The notes under the pieces are model-generated. The model saw only the letters and a program-made list of their open reading frames with translations, was not told the origin of the DNA and made no database searches. 64,000 nucleotides of DNA, from positions 186,001 to 250,000 of the forward strand of contig NZ_CM001776.1 in the NCBI RefSeq assembly GCF_000332275.1, given 5' to 3'. This DNA is from Synechococcus sp. PCC 7336. GTDB taxonomy: Bacteria > Cyanobacteriota > Cyanobacteriia > Thermostichales > PCC-7336. This document shows positions 8,531 to 18,136 of this stretch, piece by piece; position 1 is the first letter of the stretch; each line of letters opens with the position of its first letter. The translations under genes and the position numbers were made by a program.

Positions 8531-9862
8531 ATGAAAAGGCAACTTAAAGCCGTTGTTGTAGGTGCTGGCTTTGGTGGCATGCAAGCAGCTCAATCTCTAG
8601 CTAAACTGGGATTAGAGATCTTGTTGATCGATCGCAACAACTACAGTACCTTTATTCCTCTGCTCTATCAGGTGGCAGCCGCTCAGTTGGAACCCGAGCA
8701 GATTGCTTATCCCATTCGAACGTTAGTACGACATTCAACTAGCATTCGCTTTTTAATGGCTGAGGTTCACCACATCAATTTCTCCCGTCAGACGATCGAA
8801 ACCGAGGATGCTATTATCCCCTATGATTTTTTAGTATTGGCGACAGGCAGTCGAACCCAATTTCTGGGTGTTCCAGGAGCTGCACAATATGCATTATCGA
8901 TGAGAAATTTTGATGAAGCGATCGCGATCAGAAACCATATTTTGCAATGCTTCGAACGAGCAAATCGATCGTCAGATGCAAACCGTCGCCAACAACTACT
9001 GACATTTTCGATCGTCGGCGGTGGTCCCACAGGAATTGAGATGGCAGGGGCATTAGTGGAACTGAAGGGAGCATTGAGGCGAGACTACCCCGAACTCGAT
9101 TTCCAACAGATTCGAATTATCTTACTTCAGTCTGGCAATGCGATCCTGGCCGATCTCCCCCCTTCTTTGGGCCGCTATACCTTTCATAAACTGCGTCAGA
9201 AGGGTGTTGAGATTCAGCTCCAGGCTAGAGTCAGCCAAGTCACACCGACGAGCATACACTTACACTCTGGTATGGCGCTGCCAACAGCAACCGTGATTTG
9301 GACAGCGGGTCAGGAAGCTTCTATTCCCAGAACTTCAGCGGAGCTGAGAACTGCAGCCAAAGGGAAATTAGTCGTGTTGCCCACCCTGCAGTTGGAGTCT
9401 CACCCTAATGTTTATGTCATTGGAGACTCAGCCCACGTACTGCACCGAGGCAAGCCCTTGGCGGGGGTCGCGCCAGAAGCCTTGCAGCAAGGGGTTGCTG
9501 TAGCTCGCAACATCGCTCGACAGCTTGCGGGGAAAACGCCCAGACCTTTCCACTACTTTAACAAGGGGAGGCTGGCTATCATCGGTTGCTACTCGGGGGT
9601 GGGTCAAATTGGGCCATTCTCCCTGACGGGGTTTCTGCCGTGGCTGATGTGGCTAGTGGTCCATTTCATTTATCTGCCGGGTTTTCGCAGTCGATTACTA
9701 GTGTTGTTCAGTTGGCTGCATAATTACATCTTTCAAGATCGCGCTATCCGCCTAATATTGGGCTCTAGGAGCGATCGGAAAATCGTGCCCGAGAGAGCTG
9801 AGACTCTACGTCTTTCGTTGCCAAAACCTGGATTTGCACAAACTTCTAAGCGTTCCTCGTAG
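8531..9862 (+). CDS. ndh: Type II NADH dehydrogenase (NDH-2)
   Basis: 443 residues. A FAD-binding GxGxxG lies at 11-16 (VVVGAGFGGMQAA), a second dinucleotide fold near 160 (SIVGGGPTGIEMAG), and the FAD-closing motif VIGDSAHV near 297. The C-terminal 60 residues are hydrophobic and aromatic (LPWLMWLVVHFIYLPGF, LFSWLHNYIF), which anchors NDH-2 to the membrane. It oxidises NAD(P)H and reduces quinone without pumping protons. The start follows GAGGAAAAGAAAGAG, a good ribosome site. The 250 bp before it are free of genes and probably hold its promoter. Confidence 0.88.
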   Translation: MKRQLKAVVVGAGFGGMQAAQSLAKLGLEILLIDRNNYSTFIPLLYQVAAAQLEPEQIAYPIRTLVRHSTSIRFLMAEVHHINFSRQTIETEDAIIPYDFLVLATGSRTQFLGVPGAAQYALSMRNFDEAIAIRNHILQCFERANRSSDANRRQQLLTFSIVGGGPTGIEMAGALVELKGALRRDYPELDFQQIRIILLQSGNAILADLPPSLGRYTFHKLRQKGVEIQLQARVSQVTPTSIHLHSGMALPTATVIWTAGQEASIPRTSAELRTAAKGKLVVLPTLQLESHPNVYVIGDSAHVLHRGKPLAGVAPEALQQGVAVARNIARQLAGKTPRPFHYFNKGRLAIIGCYSGVGQIGPFSLTGFLPWLMWLVVHFIYLPGFRSRLLVLFSWLHNYIFQDRAIRLILGSRSDRKIVPERAETLRLSLPKPGFAQTSKRSS

Positions 9863-9895
9863 TGGAGGCTTGCCGAAGTCCAGTAGTTGTGGGAG

Positions 9896-10474
9896 TCAAG
9901 TCGATTCACGAACCCTAAGCCAAGCAAACAGTTGCGATCGCTTCAACTCTAAGCTTTTGGCAAACTCCGGCACTGGCAACAGTCCTTCATCTTCCTCATC
10001 AAACCCTTGAGGTTGCTGCCGAGCGCGATAAACTAGCACGATCTGCTCGTCGGGATCGACCAGCCACCCCAATTGAGTCCCGCCATCGAGGCAGTACAGC
10101 AGTTTTTTCGTGACGCGGGTGACCGACTGGCCGGGACTGAGGATTTCAATCGCCCAATCGGGCGCTGCCGCGAAGCTGTTGGCAATCGTTCCATCGGGAT
10201 TGCTGGGAAGTCGATCCCAAGTAAACACCGCAATGTCAGGAACAATCGAGCGTCCCCCAAACGTACAGCGCAGCTCGGGCAGGGCTAGAGCCGAGCGCTC
10301 CTTTTCGGTCACCCCATTAATAGCATTGGCCAATTTCAGTTGCAGGCGGCTGTGCTGTCCTTGGGGCATCAGCTTTTGCAGAATTTGACCGTCAATAAAT
10401 TCGCTGGCGGGCTCGGTTTCTGGCAGTGCGAGAAATTCTTCTACAGAGGTGGGTTGAGTTGGGGTTTGGACCAT
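9896..10474 (-). CDS. Uma2-family protein (DUF820), predicted PD-(D/E)XK nuclease fold
   Basis: 192 residues with the family landmarks SVEEFLALPET, SEFIDGQILQKLMP, a central VPDIAVFTWDR, WAIEILSPGQS and a C-terminal LGWLVDPDEQIVLVYR. The acidic and Lys residues (PDIAVF, EILS) occupy the nuclease active-site positions of the fold. Uma2 proteins are very abundant in cyanobacterial genomes and their biological role is unknown. Confidence 0.85.
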   Translation of the reverse strand: MVQTPTQPTSVEEFLALPETEPASEFIDGQILQKLMPQGQHSRLQLKLANAINGVTEKERSALALPELRCTFGGRSIVPDIAVFTWDRLPSNPDGTIANSFAAAPDWAIEILSPGQSVTRVTKKLLYCLDGGTQLGWLVDPDEQIVLVYRARQQPQGFDEEDEGLLPVPEFAKSLELKRSQLFAWLRVREST

Positions 10475-10522
10475 TACGATCGCTCCTGTGCTACAAGCAC
10501 CCTGCCCATCTTAACGGGTTGC

Positions 10523-11473
10523 TCAGTCGCCAGCGACGGCGATCGCGATCTTGCCCACAGTGTGTCCCCGCTCGCTGTGGGTATGGGCGGTGGCTACTTC
10601 TGAGAGTGGGTAGGTGCGATCGAGAATGGGGCGCAGGCGATCGCCTTCAATCCACTGTTTGAGATCGCTCAGATCGCTGTTGTTCGGGCGGGCCAAAATC
10701 GATCTGGCTTTGGGGCCGGGAAGCCATTCTCGTATCAATCCTTGCAAGACAGCACCAGGGGTGGGAAGGGTGGTAATGTATGTGCCTTTGGGGTGGAGGA
10801 TGGAGCGGCAACTGCTGAAGGACTGTTTGGCAACTGCGTCGAAGACAATGTCGTATGTCGTGTCTGTATGGGTGGTGAAGTCTTGCTGGGTATAGTCGAT
10901 CGCGCGATCGCAGCCCAGAGATTTGACGAACTCGATGTTTTTACTGCTGCAGACACCGGTGACGCGAGCGCCGAGGGCTTTGGCAATTTGGACGGCAAAG
11001 GTACCCACTCCCCCCGAAGCGCCGTTGATGAGAACGGTTTGCCCCGATTGCAGTTTTCCTTTATTGCGCAGAGCTTGAAGGGCTGTAGTTGCGGCCAGCG
11101 GTACTGCTGCTGCTGCTTCGTAGCTCAGATTTTTGGGCTTGAGAGCTGCATATTGGGCGGGGACTGCGACGTATTCGGCATAGGCTCCTGTCGCGAGACC
11201 GAGAAAGCCGTAGACTGAATCTCCCGGGCGAAATCCAGCTACAGTTTTGCCAACTGAGACCACCTCACCAGCGAAGTCGCTCCCCAACACCAGCGGCAGT
11301 CGGGAGCTGGGGAGCAGTTTGAACATCCCATTGCGGATTTTCCAATCGATCGGGTTGACGCTGGTGGCGCGAACTTTCACCAGTAAGTCATCCGGCTTTT
11401 GGGATGGAACGGGAATCTCTTCATACTGCAGAACATCTGCAGAACCATACTTGTGGATAACGATGGCTTTCAT
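10523..11473 (-). CDS. NAD(P)-dependent medium-chain dehydrogenase, quinone-reductase-like
   Basis: 316 residues from the ATG at 11471-11473, preceded on its strand by GGAGGAG at about 11483-11489. That favours this start over the longer frame to 11512. The coenzyme motif INGASGGVGTFAVQ is near residue 147, and the substrate half contains GSDFAGEVVSVG and LPLAATTALQAL. No zinc-binding Cys cluster is present, so it belongs to the zinc-independent quinone oxidoreductase branch. The substrate is unknown. Confidence 0.83.
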   Translation of the reverse strand: MKAIVIHKYGSADVLQYEEIPVPSQKPDDLLVKVRATSVNPIDWKIRNGMFKLLPSSRLPLVLGSDFAGEVVSVGKTVAGFRPGDSVYGFLGLATGAYAEYVAVPAQYAALKPKNLSYEAAAAVPLAATTALQALRNKGKLQSGQTVLINGASGGVGTFAVQIAKALGARVTGVCSSKNIEFVKSLGCDRAIDYTQQDFTTHTDTTYDIVFDAVAKQSFSSCRSILHPKGTYITTLPTPGAVLQGLIREWLPGPKARSILARPNNSDLSDLKQWIEGDRLRPILDRTYPLSEVATAHTHSERGHTVGKIAIAVAGD

Positions 11474-11615
11474 TGAGGCTTGCTCCTCCAAAGGTTGCTC
11501 GGGCTCCCACACAGGTGATTCCCATTCGCGTTTCAGCTAAGCCCACTGCCATTTTATTTCGGTTCCAGCCGACCCGTTTTCCGTCAGCTTCGCCGAAGAG
11601 TTGGGGCAGAGACTG

Positions 11616-12584
11616 TCAATCCACTACGCTCGATACGAACGGACTGCATGTCCCCCCCAAGCCATCCACGATCGCACAGGTGTTATATTCCAACATTCCT
11701 TGATAGCTTCCTTCTGGCGACCCCCGCCGACCAATGCCGTCAGCAATCAAGACGCGATCGGAAATCTCCACCCCCGCTTCTGACGCAACGACGCGCAAAA
11801 CGCGATCGTTGGTGGTCAATTCGGCAAATACAGTCGGCACCCCACTGGAGCGAATACTCTGCACGAGTTCGCGCACCCGCGCTGCCGTCGGTTCTTCCTC
11901 GGGGGACAGTCCCAACAGCGTTCCGGCCACCTCCAAGCCATAGGCGCGAGAGTAATAGCCCATCGCATCGTGAGTGGTTACGAGCAAGCGGCGATCGCTC
12001 GGAATTGTCTGAATCTGCTCCCCAATCCATTCATCCAACTGTTCGAGCTCCTGCAGCAGCCTGTCTGTTCTCGACCGGTACAAGTCAGCATGCTCGGGAG
12101 ATAGCTCGATCGACGTATCTCGCAGCAACTCCACCATGCGGATGCCGTTCTCCACATCGTGCCAAATGTGCGGATCGGGCACTTCTTCCCCTTCAATGCC
12201 CACCTCAATCAACTCTTGCACCGCCAACTCGTGAACGGGCACTTTTGGCGCAGGTGAATGGGTGGCTTGCACCATGCGGATGACGGAAGGTTCGAAATTC
12301 AGTCCGGCATACAGCACCGCATCTGCCAACTCGATCGCCTGTCTGTCCGATGGCGTGCCCTCGTAGGTGTGGGGATCGCGATCGAAGGCAATCAGGCAGT
12401 CGAGCTCGACCGTATCGCCAGCAATCTGTTCCGCCATATCGCACAGCACGCTGTAGGAGGCCACCAGCAACGGTTTCTCCGCATCGACTTGGGGCGATCG
12501 CCCGCAGCTTGCCAAGCCCAATCCCAACCCGATCGCCACTACTGCGGTCCACAGGCGATCGCGACTCGTCTCTGTTTGTCTCAT
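11616..12584 (-). CDS. mntC: Metal ABC transporter substrate-binding lipoprotein (Mn or Zn)
   Basis: A lipobox LASC puts the lipid-modified Cys at residue 27 of the ATG-started form (12582-12584). Cluster A-I (SBP family 9) ligands are visible: His in RDPHTYEG, His in PDPHIWHD, Glu in TVFAELTTN and Asp in LIADGIG. A His-His-Glu-Asp set and the absence of a His-rich loop favour manganese (MntC/PsaA type) over zinc. Two Cys near the C-terminus (YNTCAIV...GTCSP) could form the disulfide known in cyanobacterial MntC. It is divergent from the ATPase and permease genes. A TTG at 12605 is an alternative start. Confidence 0.8.
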   Translation of the reverse strand: MRQTETSRDRLWTAVVAIGLGLGLASCGRSPQVDAEKPLLVASYSVLCDMAEQIAGDTVELDCLIAFDRDPHTYEGTPSDRQAIELADAVLYAGLNFEPSVIRMVQATHSPAPKVPVHELAVQELIEVGIEGEEVPDPHIWHDVENGIRMVELLRDTSIELSPEHADLYRSRTDRLLQELEQLDEWIGEQIQTIPSDRRLLVTTHDAMGYYSRAYGLEVAGTLLGLSPEEEPTAARVRELVQSIRSSGVPTVFAELTTNDRVLRVVASEAGVEISDRVLIADGIGRRGSPEGSYQGMLEYNTCAIVDGLGGTCSPFVSSVVD

Positions 12585-12711
12585 CTCCAAGTTCTCAAAC
12601 CTCAATCAGTTGTATTCGGGCTCGAATGGGGAAATCTACCAACTCGATGGCTAACAGACATCCCAATCCCCAAACTGCCTTTCAGATAAACTCTACAGAG
12701 ATTGGGGTCAT

Positions 12712-12801
12712 TTTCACAATCATTTCATTTTTAGAGGGAAAATCGAGAATAAGTCTGATATGCTGTCAGCAAACACTGTTTCATATTCCTTTCATTTTTG
12801 G
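12712..12801. promoter_or_regulatory. Two 23-bp direct repeats in the divergent mnt promoter region
   Basis: Copy 1 (12712-12734) and copy 2 (12779-12801) match at 19 of 23 positions. Each starts TTTCA, contains the core TTTCATTTTT and ends in G. They are 67 bp apart between the divergent mntC and mntA starts. Copy 2 runs into the mntA ribosome site. The placement suggests a metal-responsive operator (a ManR-, Mur- or MntR-type regulator); the regulator itself is not in the window. Confidence 0.45.
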
Positions 12802-12810
12802 AGCGGAGTC

Positions 12811-13530
12811 GTGCTGCAAGTCAACCATCTCTCTGTCCGCTATCGCGGTATCCACGCTCTGGAGAACGTTCGGTTCTCGGTGGAGCCCGGTCGAGTCGTG
12901 GGTATTCTCGGCCCGAATGGGGCGGGGAAAAGTACGATGCTCAAGGCGATGTTGGGGTTGGTGGCTAGTGCAGAGGGTTCGGTATTGTTGGACGATCGCC
13001 CGCTGCACCAGCAGCGATCGCGGGTGGCATACGTGCCGCAGCAGTCGCAAATCGATTGGGATTATCCCATCACCGTCTGGAATTTTGTGATGACGGCTCA
13101 AACGGTGGATACGGGGATATTTCGGCGGCCCGGTCGGTCGGCGCGGTTGTTGGCCGCAGCGGCGTTGGAGCGGGTCGATGTGGCGGATTTGCGCGATCGG
13201 CCGATTAGCGATTTGTCGGGGGGGCAGCGGCAGCGGGTGTTTTTAGCTCGGGCGCTAGCGAAGCGAGCGGATGTATTTTTCCTGGACGAGCCGTTTACGG
13301 GGGTTGACCGCAAGACCGAGGATATTATTTTTGATATTTTTCGGGAGTTGAAGGCAGCGGCGAAAACATTGTTGGTGGTGCATCACGATTTGGGTGAAAG
13401 TCTGAACCATTACGATCGCCTGGTTTTGTTGAATAAATATTTGGTGGCAGTGGGAACTCGGCCCGAGGTGATGACGATTGATAATTTGGCTCGGGCTTAC
13501 GGGCAGCCATTACAGTTGGCAGCAGTTTAG
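12811..13530 (+). CDS. mntA: Metal ABC transporter ATP-binding protein
   Basis: 239 residues from GTG 12811, with GGAG at 12800-12803. The ATPase has Walker A LGPNGAGKST, Q-loop VPQQSQIDWDYP, signature LSGGQRQR, Walker B VFFLDEP and H-loop VVHHDL. The QIDWDYP Q-loop is characteristic of Mn/Zn/Fe (family 9) importers. It forms an operon with the permease gene 25 bp downstream and should pair with the lipoprotein encoded on the opposite strand. Confidence 0.87.
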   Translation: MLQVNHLSVRYRGIHALENVRFSVEPGRVVGILGPNGAGKSTMLKAMLGLVASAEGSVLLDDRPLHQQRSRVAYVPQQSQIDWDYPITVWNFVMTAQTVDTGIFRRPGRSARLLAAAALERVDVADLRDRPISDLSGGQRQRVFLARALAKRADVFFLDEPFTGVDRKTEDIIFDIFRELKAAAKTLLVVHHDLGESLNHYDRLVLLNKYLVAVGTRPEVMTIDNLARAYGQPLQLAAV

Positions 13531-13555
13531 TTGTTTCGCAAACCCAAATCTCACC

Positions 13556-14443
13556 ATGTCCTGGCTTCTCGACCCGCTCCAATTCGAATTCATGCGCACG
13601 GCGATCTCCATTGGCGTATTGCTCGGCATTCTCTGCTCGGTGGTGGGCAGCTTCATGCTGGTGCGGCAGATGGGGATGTTGGGGGATGCGATTTCCCATT
13701 CGGTGTTAGCGGGATTGCCCGTCGCATACGTGCTGGGGCTGCCCCTGTCTGTCGGGGCTGTGGTAGCGGGGGTGCTGAGTGCATTGATGCTGGCTTGGAT
13801 TGAGTCGCAGTCGAAACTCAAGATCGATACGGTCATGGCCTTGGTGCTCTCCTCGTTTTTGGCCATTGGGGTGACGTTGGTGTCGGTGTTGCCGGGGGCC
13901 GATCGGATCGATTTGATTCACATTCTGTTTGGCAATATTTTGGGGGTGAATCGTTCGGAACTCATTCTCACTGCGGCGATCGCCATCAGCATCCCGATTG
14001 TGACTGTTTTGTTTTATAAAGAGCTGCTCCTCTACAGCCTCGACCCCATCGGAGCCCAAGCCGCAGGTCTGCCCGTGCAGTGGTACTACGCCGGTACCAT
14101 CACTGCCATTACTCTCACGGTGGTCGCCAGCCTGCAAACCGTCGGCATCCTGCTCGTGATCGCCATGCTAGTCGGCCCCGCCATGACGGCTTACCTGCTC
14201 GTCAAAGAACTGCACGAAATGATGCTTGGCGGCGCCATTGTGGGGGCGATCGCCAGCGTTGCAGGCATGTACGCCAGCTACTATCTCGACATTCCCTCGG
14301 GGGCGGCGATCGTCTTGGTTGTTTTCAGCCTCTTCTTCCTTGCTTTTTTGTTCAGCCCCAGCCAAGGACTCCTCACCCAACCCGGCAGTCGCCAGCGTGC
14401 CCTCAAACTCTTACAAGGTCTGGCAATCTGGACGAACCGCTAA
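13556..14443 (+). CDS. mntB: Metal ABC transporter permease
   Basis: 295 residues from ATG 13556. It is a very hydrophobic protein of the ABC-3 permease family with eight or nine helices. Family landmarks include MLGDAISHSVLAG, an IHILFGNILG segment and SLQTVGILLVIAMLVGPAMTAYLL. It completes a Mn2+ (or Zn2+) importer with the neighbouring ATPase and lipoprotein. Confidence 0.87.
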   Translation: MSWLLDPLQFEFMRTAISIGVLLGILCSVVGSFMLVRQMGMLGDAISHSVLAGLPVAYVLGLPLSVGAVVAGVLSALMLAWIESQSKLKIDTVMALVLSSFLAIGVTLVSVLPGADRIDLIHILFGNILGVNRSELILTAAIAISIPIVTVLFYKELLLYSLDPIGAQAAGLPVQWYYAGTITAITLTVVASLQTVGILLVIAMLVGPAMTAYLLVKELHEMMLGGAIVGAIASVAGMYASYYLDIPSGAAIVLVVFSLFFLAFLFSPSQGLLTQPGSRQRALKLLQGLAIWTNR

Positions 14444-14498
14444 CCTGCAGGATTGCCTCTCATCGATTCAATCAGTTAAACAGGCTCATCGGTTCTGA

Positions 14499-14684
14499 CT
14501 ATGCTATTTTTGACTCAAGGTACCAACAAAGCAGAGCTCTAGTTTTGAAGTTTTCAAAGTTTCTAAAGCCATCGCCCAATCTTTTAATCAGTTTAAGCTT
14601 GTTGTTGATTCCTTCAACTATACCGCTGCTTGTTTTCTGGTCAGAGTAACCACAGATCTCTCCACAAACTCTATCCAATGCCAA
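14499..14684 (-). pseudogene. ISL3-family transposase C-terminal remnant
   Basis: The frame reads SSGIVEGINNKLKLIKR followed by GFRNFENFKTRALLCW, the conserved C-terminal block of ISL3-type transposases. No upstream catalytic domain or terminal repeats remain, so this is a relic of an insertion sequence in the gap between mntB and the histidine kinase gene. A short tandem duplication (TAGATGCCACATTGG twice) lies at about 14741-14771. Confidence 0.7.
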
Positions 14685-14952
14685 GCCGTCTCGACATCGC
14701 TACAGGCGATCGCCAATTCAGAGCGACTTAGAGAACTTCTAGATGCCACATTGGTAGATGCCACATTGGAAGCAACCCACCTAGTAGATTTCCAGCAAAA
14801 CCTCGGAAACGATCGTCAAGTGCATTCTCATACTGGATCGTTGGGGTTGGGGGCGATCGCCAAATCGCTGTCCCCAATGCAACTGAGAAATGTCAGAATA
14901 CAAAAGGCGTTTCTGAAGTATTGCAAACGCTGCTGCGCACCATCGATCGAGG

Positions 14953-16902
14953 TTGCAGATATTGCCTGCCAAACGATCTAAGTCCCAATCTCGGCCCCCT
15001 CGAACTTCGCTACTGGCCGATTTGCTAGAGGCGCAGCCTCAAGTTCGACCGCAAGTGTACTTCAAGTCATCCCTCGTTGCCCTCAGCCATGCCCTTGAGG
15101 ATCTGGTGCTGTCAGAACAGGGGGATGCCCTCGTATTGGCCAGCTTTCAGCAAGAACGGTATTACCGCCAAGAAGCCTCCCGCTACGATCGCATTAGTGC
15201 CATTGCCCGTCAGGTCTACGTTCTCGCCGTTCCAGATACCCAATTTCATGCCAAAGAGGTGCCCTACGAGCGCGTCGCCCTCGATCGCGACGATCCGCTG
15301 ACCAACGAGTGGCATGTCGTAATTGTCGATCGCAGTTTCGCCACCTGCTTGGTCTGTGTCGAGAAACCGATCGAGTCAGCGATGGACGCAGTGCGCCAGT
15401 TTGAAGGGTTTTGGACCTTCGATCGCGAAATTGCGATCGAGGCTGCCCAACTGCTACTCGCTAAAGTGGAGGTGTATCGCCCCGACCTCTCCGAGAGCAT
15501 CGCTGCCACTCAAGCGGAGTTGCGCGGGCTCAAATCCGGCCTGTCAGCCGCAGATCGCCACCCCCAAGATCCATTCTCGCAACGTCTGATGATGTATCTG
15601 CAGGCGGGGCAATACAAACTGCAGCGGGCTTATAAAGCCATTCAGAAAAAGGAGCAGCGGGAGCGATTGCTCAATCGCATCGTCACCGCCATCCGCCGAT
15701 CGCTCGAAGTGAAGGACATTTTTAATGTTGCCGTGCAGGAATTGGGACAGGGGTTGGGTAGCTGCCGCTGTCTGCTATATCGCTGCTCTGAAGAGCGGGA
15801 TGAAGTGGAGATCGAAAGCGAATTTACCCAACCCGGCATTTCCGCACTCCTGGGTCACCTGTGGCCTGTCAGGAACAATCCCCTGCTCTCAAACGCGCTT
15901 CAACAGGGAGAAGCGGTCCAGTCGGAGGCGCGATCGGAGCGACTGCCACCACGCCTGAGGGATCTGTGGAAAACCTGGCAGATTCGGGAGTGGCTGGCGG
16001 TCCCCGTGCTCTATCAAGGGCGCTTGTTGGGGGCGATCGAGCTGCATCGGTGCGAGGATGGCAATCGAGGAGGCCCTTCGCAATCGGCTTGGCCCGAGAC
16101 TGAAGTGGAGCTGGTCAAAGCGGTGGCCGTCCAAATTGGCGTTGCTCTGATTCAAGCAGAAGCCTATGAAAACCTGAATGACCTCAACCAGCAGTTGGAG
16201 GAACTCGATCGGGCCAAGAGCGATCTGATTGCTGTTACCGGGCACGAATTGCGCACTCCTCTATCCACGATTCAGGTGTGTTTGGAATCCCTTGCCAGTG
16301 AACCGGAGATGGAGCCCGAAATCCGGCAGGTGATGCTCGATACTGCCATCCAAGATGCCGAGCGCTTGCGCAGGCTGGTGCAAGACTTTCTCACCCTATC
16401 TCGCCTAGAGAGCGGTCGGGTGGAATGGCACATCGAGCTGCTCCCCCCACAAGAATGTATCGATCTCGCCCTCAGCAGCATTGCTCGCCTCGAAAACTCC
16501 CCTCAGATTCAATTGAACGTGCCCGACGAGCTGCCCCTCGTTGTGGCCGATGGCGAATGGCTGGTGGAAGTATTGCGACAACTGCTGGAAAATGCCTGCA
16601 AATTTACGCCCAGTGACGGTCGCATTGAGGTTTCTGCCTCGCTGGCAGGCGATCGCGTGCAATTTACAGTGGCGGATACGGGCAGGGGCATCGAAGGCGA
16701 TCGCCTGCAACAAATTTTTGAGCGGCTCTATCAAGCGGAGCGATCGCTCCGCCGGACAGTCGGGGGGGTGGGGGTAGGGCTGGCCATTAGCCGCCAAATT
16801 GTCGAGTCAATGGGGGGTCGTATTTGGGCGGAGTCCGACGGAGCCGATCGCGGCAGCCGCTTTCATTTCACCATCCCGATCTCTAGCAATTCGGCTGGCT
16901 AG
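14953..16902 (+). CDS. DICT-GAF sensor histidine kinase
   Basis: About 649 residues. The N-terminal 150 residues match the DICT sensory domain (SLLADLLEAQPQVRPQVYFKSSLVALSHALEDLVL). A GAF domain covers about 235-400, and a coiled linker leads to HisKA with the phospho-acceptor His in GHELRTPLSTIQ near 430. The ATPase part follows: LLENACKFTP (N box), VADTGRGI (G1) and GGVGVGLAISR (G2). It is soluble and likely senses a cytoplasmic signal. No response regulator is adjacent. The TTG start at 14953 is uncertain; translation may begin a little downstream. Confidence 0.83.
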   Translation: MQILPAKRSKSQSRPPRTSLLADLLEAQPQVRPQVYFKSSLVALSHALEDLVLSEQGDALVLASFQQERYYRQEASRYDRISAIARQVYVLAVPDTQFHAKEVPYERVALDRDDPLTNEWHVVIVDRSFATCLVCVEKPIESAMDAVRQFEGFWTFDREIAIEAAQLLLAKVEVYRPDLSESIAATQAELRGLKSGLSAADRHPQDPFSQRLMMYLQAGQYKLQRAYKAIQKKEQRERLLNRIVTAIRRSLEVKDIFNVAVQELGQGLGSCRCLLYRCSEERDEVEIESEFTQPGISALLGHLWPVRNNPLLSNALQQGEAVQSEARSERLPPRLRDLWKTWQIREWLAVPVLYQGRLLGAIELHRCEDGNRGGPSQSAWPETEVELVKAVAVQIGVALIQAEAYENLNDLNQQLEELDRAKSDLIAVTGHELRTPLSTIQVCLESLASEPEMEPEIRQVMLDTAIQDAERLRRLVQDFLTLSRLESGRVEWHIELLPPQECIDLALSSIARLENSPQIQLNVPDELPLVVADGEWLVEVLRQLLENACKFTPSDGRIEVSASLAGDRVQFTVADTGRGIEGDRLQQIFERLYQAERSLRRTVGGVGVGLAISRQIVESMGGRIWAESDGADRGSRFHFTIPISSNSAG

Positions 16903-16928
16903 CTGGAGGGGAGATCGCTAAACCGCCA

Positions 16929-17714
16929 CTAGAACTGACGGCGGGAGAAAACGAGAACGGCGATCGCCAGTAGCGCAGTGGCATAGCAAACGCTGTAAAG
17001 GGCCGAGAACCCCAATTCGGCAGGAGAGGGAAGCTGGGCGTAGATGGCGTCGTTTTTGAGGTTGAGCCGAGTCAGATCGGGCAGGATTAAAAATAAACCC
17101 TGGAGCAGTCGGCGCATCCCGATACTCTCTATATTCTGGGCAAACTGCAGCAGCGTGTGGCTGAGATGGCCCATCACATAAAGAGCCAGCGTCAGCAGCG
17201 TGGCTAAGAGTGAAGAGGTGATGACCCCAAACATAATCGCAGCCCCAGCCATCACCAAGAGCTCTAGAAAGACGAATGCGACGGCCAGCGCCAGAGACCC
17301 AAATGGGACATCTCCACCCAAGACAGTGGCGCTCCCCAAATAAATCGGCAGCATGACGGCCAGTAATGCAGAGATCGTCACAGCTAAACCAATATGCTTG
17401 CCGACGATTAACTCGCCTCGGTTAATTGGCTTGGCCACGAGCAGATACACGGTCTTTTTCTCGACCTCTTTGTTCATCAGACCGGCGCCAATAAAGACAG
17501 CCACGACCAGTCCGATGATGTTAATTCCGGCTAAACCGAGGTTGAGTACGACTGGCACGTGAGCCCCGTTGGCAATTTCGGGAATGAGCGTCACAGCGCC
17601 AGCCATGATGGCGGCGAACAGCAGGATGAGATAGAGAACCTTGTCTCGAACAGTCTCTCGAAACACATTGTGGGCGATCGCCCAGACCCGGGTTCCACTT
17701 AAGACAGCGCTCAT
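16929..17714 (-). CDS. ABC-2 type transporter permease
   Basis: 261 residues with six membrane helices and the family segment MNKEVEKKTVYLLVAKPINRGE between helices 2 and 3, typical of ABC-2 permeases related to NosY/GldF. No ATPase gene lies next to it, so the partner must be encoded elsewhere. The substrate is unknown. It is convergent with the histidine kinase gene and divergent from purS. Confidence 0.78.
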   Translation of the reverse strand: MSAVLSGTRVWAIAHNVFRETVRDKVLYLILLFAAIMAGAVTLIPEIANGAHVPVVLNLGLAGINIIGLVVAVFIGAGLMNKEVEKKTVYLLVAKPINRGELIVGKHIGLAVTISALLAVMLPIYLGSATVLGGDVPFGSLALAVAFVFLELLVMAGAAIMFGVITSSLLATLLTLALYVMGHLSHTLLQFAQNIESIGMRRLLQGLFLILPDLTRLNLKNDAIYAQLPSPAELGFSALYSVCYATALLAIAVLVFSRRQF

Positions 17715-17817
17715 GATGGCAGTTGTTGTCTCCTGATAGTGTTGGATAGGGGACAGCCAGTAAAGTCTGCGTCCCGCAATAAAGCTTTAAAGTAGTAATG
17801 ACAGTTTTCCCACTTTT

Positions 17818-18084
17818 ATGGAATTTTCAGCTCGTATTGTCGTCAGCCTGCGTCCGTCCGTCCTCGATCCTGCCGGAACTGCGGTGCAGCATAGCTTGCA
17901 CCAACTGGGATACGACTCTGTCAGCGGGGTGCGGATTGGCAAATACATTACGCTCGATCTCGCCGCCGCCGATGAAACTGCCGCGCGGGAGCAGTTAGCG
18001 GTGATGTGCGATCGCCTACTGGCCAATCCCGTCATCGAAAATTACGACATCGAACTCACCCCTGTTGCCGCCCCCATTGCTTGA
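17818..18084 (+). CDS. purS: Phosphoribosylformylglycinamidine synthase subunit PurS
   Basis: 88 residues with the PurS pattern VSLRPSVLDPAGTAVQHSLHQLGYDSVSGVRIGKY and the closing NPVIENYDIEL. PurS bridges PurQ and PurL in the multi-subunit FGAM synthase of purine synthesis. purQ follows 52 bp downstream, so the two are almost certainly co-transcribed. Confidence 0.92.
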   Translation: MEFSARIVVSLRPSVLDPAGTAVQHSLHQLGYDSVSGVRIGKYITLDLAAADETAAREQLAVMCDRLLANPVIENYDIELTPVAAPIA

Positions 18085-18136
18085 AGTCTCTCGGGCGCAA
18101 GTGAGGTCTTTGCAAGATTAGAGGAGATCGCTAGCG

